Positions 6,458-9,547 of a stretch of DNA of 9,547 nt are shown in pieces. Position 1 is the stretch's first letter. Every line of letters begins with the position of its first letter. The notes under the pieces are model-generated. The model worked only from the letters and a program-made list of their open reading frames with translations, was not told the DNA's origin and made no database searches. Source of the DNA: Methanoculleus sp. (GTDB lineage: Archaea; Halobacteriota; Methanomicrobia; Methanomicrobiales; Methanoculleaceae). Position numbers and translations under genes: made by a program. The stretch lies in the NCBI GenBank assembly GCA_028698765.1, contig JAQVVW010000031.1, positions 1 through 9,547 on the forward strand, read 5' to 3'.

Positions 6458-7554
6458 GACGGATCGGGTTTCTGGTCAACCCCATCGCCGGGATGGGCGG
6501 CGCCGTGGGGCTTGCGGGGACGGACGGGCAGGCGGCCGAAGCCCTCCGGCGCGGGGCAGTTCCCCATGCCCGGGATCGGGCGGTGCAGGCCCTCTCCACT
6601 CTCCGGGGTGAGGATATCGCGTGGTACACCTGCTCGGCGCCGATGGGCGAGGATGTCCTCGCGGCGGCCGGGCTCGACCGCTCCACTGTCGTCTACCGGC
6701 CCGCCGTCCCGACGGGTGCGGCTGACACGAAGGCCGGGTGCCGGGCGTTCCTCGATGCCGGGGTGGATCTCATCGTCTTCTGCGGGGGGGACGGAACCGC
6801 CCGGGACGTCTTTGACGCCGTCGGCCGGGAGGTTCCCATCCTCGGCATCCCCGCCGGGGTGAAGATGTACTCGGCGGTCTTTGCGGTCAACCCGGCGGCG
6901 GCGGCCGACCTCGTCCGCCGGGCGGGCGAGATCCCCTGCCGCGACTCCGAGGTGATGGACGTCGACGAGGAGGCCTACCGGGCGGGGCGGCTTACCGCCC
7001 GGCTCTACGGGTATGCCTGCGTGCCTTTCATCCCTGAGCGGACGCAAGGGGGAAAACAGGTCTTCGAGCAGCAGGACGAGGGACGGGCGAAGGACGATAT
7101 CGCGGTGTTCATCAACGAAGTCATGCTCCCGGAGACGCTGTATGTCATCGGCGCCGGGAGCACGACGGCACGGATCATGGAGCGGCTCGGGCTTGTCCCG
7201 ACGCTCCTCGGGGTCGATGCCGTCAGGGATGGGGAGGTTCTCGCCCGGAACGCCGACGAGCGGACACTCCTTTCCCTCCTCGACGAACACCCGAGGGCGA
7301 AGATCGTCGTGAGCCCCATCGGCGCCCAGGGGTTCGTCCTCGGGCGGGGAAACCAGCAGATCAGCCCTGCGGTGCTCCGAAAGGCCGGGTTATCGAACCT
7401 GATCGTGGTCGCCACGCCCGGAAAGCTCGCCGCAACACCTCTCCTGTACGTCGATTCCGGGGATCCGATGCTCGACCGGGAGATCGGGGATTCCCTTCCG
7501 GTCATCTCCGGCTACCGGGTGGCGCAGAGGAAGCGTATCGTCCACCCCGACTGA
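6454..7554 (+). CDS. ATP-NAD kinase-like protein (COG3199/AcoX-like family)
   Basis: Predicted kinase of the diacylglycerol kinase/NAD kinase fold, of the type annotated as ATP-NAD kinase, which would phosphorylate NAD to NADP. It has 366 residues. The N-terminus IGFLVNPIAGMGGAVGLAGTDG is typical of this archaeal family. The nucleotide-binding signature GGDGTARD is at 111-118, followed by VPILGIPAGVKMYSAVFA. A second block INEVMLPETLYVIGAGSTT starts at about 220, and the family's C-terminal signature IGAQGFVLGRGNQQISP starts at 289. Start ATG at 6454 overlaps the trpA stop (ATGA) and follows a purine stretch AGAAGG. The gene is thus almost certainly in the trp transcript although its reaction is not part of the pathway. 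Its final 165 bases are overlapped by an antisense reading frame of the converging transporter gene. Substrate is inferred from family only; AcoX members of unclear function share these motifs. Confidence 0.87.
   Translation: MRRIGFLVNPIAGMGGAVGLAGTDGQAAEALRRGAVPHARDRAVQALSTLRGEDIAWYTCSAPMGEDVLAAAGLDRSTVVYRPAVPTGAADTKAGCRAFLDAGVDLIVFCGGDGTARDVFDAVGREVPILGIPAGVKMYSAVFAVNPAAAADLVRRAGEIPCRDSEVMDVDEEAYRAGRLTARLYGYACVPFIPERTQGGKQVFEQQDEGRAKDDIAVFINEVMLPETLYVIGAGSTTARIMERLGLVPTLLGVDAVRDGEVLARNADERTLLSLLDEHPRAKIVVSPIGAQGFVLGRGNQQISPAVLRKAGLSNLIVVATPGKLAATPLLYVDSGDPMLDREIGDSLPVISGYRVAQRKRIVHPD
7390..7554. other. Tail-to-tail coding overlap of two convergent genes
   Basis: The kinase-like gene ends at 7554 on the plus strand, while the transporter frame on the minus strand continues to TAA at 7392-7390. 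The kinase stop TGA is read antisense as TCA (serine). The kinase C-terminus looks normal for its family up to its stop, so the extra 54 codons belong to the transporter side. There is no intergenic space, and I see no T-run or convincing hairpin that would end either transcript here. Confidence 0.8.
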
Positions 7555-9168
7555 TTCCCGCTCGATCTTCTTCTCGCGCGAGTACTGCTCGGCAAGTTTG
7601 CGGAGATCCCGCACCTTGGCGTTCGCCGCTTCGATGATGGAGAGGGCCTCAAGGTAACGGCTATCACCGGCGTCGCCCTCAGCGCGGAGGCTGATGAGCT
7701 GCTCGCGGTAACGCCTGTTGATGGCGAACTGGAGTTCGACGTCCCGGGCGCGGAGTTCTGCAACGGTGTCATCCTCGATCGCCGGAAAGAGGCGGCCGAG
7801 TCCGACGATGTTCTCATCGAGGATCCGGTAGACGCTCTCGGTCTTCTCCCTGAGAACGTTGAAGGCCCCGTTTCCGTTCCGGGATGCTTTCTGGAAAAAT
7901 TCTCCGAGATCCGCCCCGAGATACCCGAGCCGGCCGATCTCGTTCGACATCCGGACGAGGAAGACTACCTCGGTCGCTTCCCGATCCGTGAGCTGCCTTC
8001 GAGAGATCTCGCGGAGAGCCTGTCCGATTCTCCCGTCAAGATGGATATTGAGGTCTTTGAGCCGATCGACCATCTGGTAATCCGACTCTTCTGATGTCGC
8101 AAGGTAGGCCATCGCCGCCCGGAAGAGGTCGAGCGTGACCTCGTGGGCATGCCCGAGCTCCTTTCGGATCAGTCCGAACCCGAGCTCTGTGTCGTCGGGG
8201 ACGCCGTTCTCGAGGTGGCGCGTCCGCATCAGGACCTCGGGCTCGTCCCCGGGCACCAGCCACGTAACGAACCGTCCGAACTGGTTGATGAGGAAGAGGA
8301 AGACCGTTGCCGTGAGCAGATTGGAGATGAGGTGGGCGTTTGCCACCATCTGCGCCTCGGTTCCGCCGATCGTCATGATGAGTTCGGTGAACGGCATGAG
8401 GAACGGGAGGATCAGGAGCACTCCCCCGAGGTTTAAGGTGAAGTGAGCCACCGCCGCTCGCCGGGAGTGGAGGTTCATCCGGGAGGAGGCGATGAGGGTT
8501 CCTGTGGTCGAGCCGATGTGTGCGCCGAGGATGAGCGGGATTGCCTGCGGGAGGGTGAGCAATCCCTGCTGGGCGAGGATGACGGCAAGGCCGGTCGTGA
8601 CGGCGCTCGACTGCACCATGGCGGTGAAGAGGAACCCGATCAGGATGGCGAGGGGAAGCGCCGAGTACTCCGCAACGAAGCCGATGATCTCGGGGTTGTT
8701 CTGGAACGGCACGAGCGCCATCGATATGAGGTTTAAACTGAAGAAGACGAGGCCGAAGTAGAAGAGAGGTTTCCCGAGGAACTTGTAGCGCCGCCCGAAT
8801 ATCCCGACGAGGAACCCGATCGGGATCAGCACCTGTCCGAACGCCGTCATCTTGAAGGCGACGAGCTGGGCGGTGATGGTCGTCCCGACGCTTGCGCCGA
8901 TGATGATCCCGAGGCTCTGGACGAACGAGAGCGTTCCGGCGTTGACGAGGCTGACGGTGATGATCGTCGTTGCCATGCTCGACTGGACGAGGGCGGTGAC
9001 GACGGCGCCGAGGATCGCGCCGAGGATCGGCCGCTTGGTCACCCTGCCGAGGATTGCCGCAAAGCTACCTTTCGCGACGGCGAGAATCTCCCGGGAGAAG
9101 TTCTCGATTCCGTAGAAGAAGAGGATCAGGCCGGGTACGACGGCGAATAGAATTTCCCACGGGACCAT
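7390..9168 (-). CDS. Na+/phosphate cotransporter family protein with PhoU-like C-terminal domain
   Basis: Integral membrane protein of the Na/Pi cotransporter family (NptA/PNaS type), expected to bring in phosphate with sodium across the cell membrane. It has 592 residues. The membrane half (about 1-305) has eight or nine hydrophobic segments and the inverted-repeat hallmark of the family: QSSMATT (62-68) with GASVGTT (91-97), then QSSAVTT (186-192) with GAHIGSTTG (215-223). AHFTLNLGG (241-249) and AHLISNLL (278-285) are also typical. Residues about 330-538 are charged and helical, resembling PhoU, as in two-domain members of this family. The last 54 residues (from about 539) are encoded antisense to the kinase-like gene, are proline-, arginine- and aspartate-rich, and look like shadow coding gained after loss of an original stop. 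Start ATG at 9168 has a weak AGGT upstream. Phosphate as substrate is inferred; PhoU-tailed homologues may be regulatory. Confidence 0.88.
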   Translation of the reverse strand: MVPWEILFAVVPGLILFFYGIENFSREILAVAKGSFAAILGRVTKRPILGAILGAVVTALVQSSMATTIITVSLVNAGTLSFVQSLGIIIGASVGTTITAQLVAFKMTAFGQVLIPIGFLVGIFGRRYKFLGKPLFYFGLVFFSLNLISMALVPFQNNPEIIGFVAEYSALPLAILIGFLFTAMVQSSAVTTGLAVILAQQGLLTLPQAIPLILGAHIGSTTGTLIASSRMNLHSRRAAVAHFTLNLGGVLLILPFLMPFTELIMTIGGTEAQMVANAHLISNLLTATVFLFLINQFGRFVTWLVPGDEPEVLMRTRHLENGVPDDTELGFGLIRKELGHAHEVTLDLFRAAMAYLATSEESDYQMVDRLKDLNIHLDGRIGQALREISRRQLTDREATEVVFLVRMSNEIGRLGYLGADLGEFFQKASRNGNGAFNVLREKTESVYRILDENIVGLGRLFPAIEDDTVAELRARDVELQFAINRRYREQLISLRAEGDAGDSRYLEALSIIEAANAKVRDLRKLAEQYSREKKIERESVGVDDTLPLRHPVAGDDRKGIPDLPVEHRIPGIDVQERCCGELSGRGDHDQVR

Positions 9169-9198
9169 TATTGTTCTATACCTATAGGCTCTCTGATC

Positions 9199-9208
9199 TG
9201 AAAATAAC
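9199..9208 (-). promoter_or_regulatory. Candidate archaeal TATA box for the Na/Pi transporter gene
   Basis: On the minus strand the sequence reads GTTATTTTC, preceded by a purine-rich stretch (GGAAGAGA) that could act as a BRE. It lies about 30-40 bases before the ATG at 9168, which would place the transcript start close to the start codon with a very short leader. It is one of the most AT-rich spots in the window, in an otherwise GC-rich background. Assigned by position and composition only. Confidence 0.35.
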
Positions 9209-9233
9209 TCTCTTCCGTATCTTTGGTGGTTTT

Positions 9234-9266
9234 CTCCCGGGATAGAATGGCGTATTCCTCCCGGGA
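9234..9266. repeat. Paired CTCCCGGGA repeats in the divergent promoter region
   Basis: CTCCCGGGA occurs at 9234-9242 and again at 9258-9266, 24 bases apart start to start, with flanks that also partly agree (TT before the repeat, A near its end). Each copy contains the 8-base palindrome TCCCGGGA. Position between two divergent genes makes operator half-sites possible. A third copy lies inside the transporter coding sequence at 9088-9096, and such words are expected in GC-rich DNA, so this may be chance. Confidence 0.3.
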
Positions 9267-9311
9267 CACGGGGCCGGAGGTATCATTTGGGATCCCATCC
9301 AACCGGTATAT

Positions 9312-9547
9312 GTGGCAACCTTCGACCCCTCGGTCCTCGGCATCTTCATCTTCGGTCTCGTCGCCGGGATCTGCCCGTGCAACAGCGTCCTGTGCCTGGG
9401 ACTGATCGGCTACCTGACGAGCGGGAAGACGAACCTCACGCTCGCCGGCATCCTCAGGCTGACCGTGGCGTTCTCGCTCGGCACCGTCCTCGTCCTCCTG
9501 CCGCTCGGGGCGGTCGCGGGGTACGTCGGGGAATACCTCCTCTTCCT
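9312..9547 (+). CDS. CcdA/DsbD-like membrane protein (partial, 5' end)
   Basis: The frame runs off the right edge after 78 full codons. It starts VATFDPSVLGIFIFGLVAGICPCNSV-type sequence: a first membrane helix containing CPC at 21-23 and a further Cys28, then a short polar turn GYLTSGKTN and a second hydrophobic segment rich in L, V and G. This resembles the first part of cytochrome c biogenesis/thiol-disulfide transmembrane proteins (CcdA/DsbD family), which pass reducing equivalents across the membrane through paired cysteines. The second conserved cysteine half of the repeat would lie beyond the window. GTG at 9312 is the best start in frame; there is no ATG between the in-frame TAG at 9243 and the conserved region. 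No well-spaced ribosome site precedes it, so it may be leaderless or start elsewhere. Family call is moderate; the start is uncertain. Confidence 0.68.
   Translation, partial: MATFDPSVLGIFIFGLVAGICPCNSVLCLGLIGYLTSGKTNLTLAGILRLTVAFSLGTVLVLLPLGAVAGYVGEYLLF

Larger units (their letters stand above)
9169..9311. other. Divergent intergenic region, AT-richer than its surroundings
   Basis: This 143-base gap separates the start of the leftward transporter gene from the rightward CcdA-like gene and is the only real intergenic region in the window. The left half (9170-9235) is clearly AT-richer. It contains the candidate transporter TATA box, two copies of CTCCCGGGA, and a good ribosome-site-like GGAGGT at 9276-9281. 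That GGAGGT is about 30 bases before the chosen GTG start of the right-hand gene and does not fit it in spacing. No RNA gene or terminator was recognised. Confidence 0.7.

Noticed and set aside
6130..7290. 386-codon minus-strand open frame opposite trpA and the kinase-like gene
   Set aside because: Antisense shadow of conserved coding sequence, without recognisable motifs or a credible start.
7573..7582. Perfect 10-base palindrome CTCGCGCGAG near the convergent gene ends as a terminator
   Set aside because: It has no loop, is not followed by a T-run on either strand, and lies within the transporter coding sequence.
9223..9405. 60-codon frame across the right intergenic region (through ATG at 9310)
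   Set aside because: It runs in the wrong frame across the clearly membrane-type CcdA-like sequence and encodes a serine-rich, featureless product.

Overview
The window is strongly GC-rich, with codon third positions dominated by G and C. Most of it is a tightly packed tryptophan biosynthesis operon read left to right, trpE-G-D-C-F-B-A, followed by an ATP-NAD kinase-like gene. The ATGA/GTGA gene overlaps, the archaeal-style TrpE N-terminus, the archaeal-type kinase and the PhoU-tailed Na+/Pi transporter suggest a GC-rich methanogenic archaeon, most likely Methanomicrobiales (Methanoculleus-like). The genus is inferred from protein flavour and base composition, not from a marker gene.

Layout. 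Bases 1-68 hold the last codons of an unidentified upstream gene. trpE (65-1543) follows with an apparent CTG start overlapping that gene's stop. trpG, trpD, trpC, trpF, trpB and trpA then run to 6457, and the kinase-like gene to 7554. Every junction from base 65 to 6457 overlaps by 1 or 4 bases, so there is no internal room for a promoter or terminator, and the operon promoter must lie left of the window. On the opposite strand, 9168-7390 encodes a Na+/phosphate cotransporter family membrane protein with a PhoU-like C-terminal half. Its last 54 codons run antisense through the 3' end of the kinase gene. A 143-base AT-richer divergent intergenic region (9169-9311) separates it from the start of a rightward membrane protein of the CcdA/DsbD type, cut off by the window end.

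How the genes work together. TrpE and TrpG make anthranilate from chorismate and glutamine. TrpD adds phosphoribosyl from PRPP, TrpF isomerises the product, TrpC closes the indole ring, and TrpA/TrpB convert indole-glycerol phosphate and serine to tryptophan. All seven enzymes keep their recognisable active-site motifs, so the pathway from chorismate looks complete and functional. The NAD kinase-like gene is probably co-transcribed but has no obvious enzymatic link to the pathway.

I found no CRISPR array, insertion sequence, tRNA, rRNA or defence system. The points most worth a second look are the CTG start of trpE, the unbroken chain of overlapping genes, the kinase appended to the operon, and the 165-base tail-to-tail antisense overlap.
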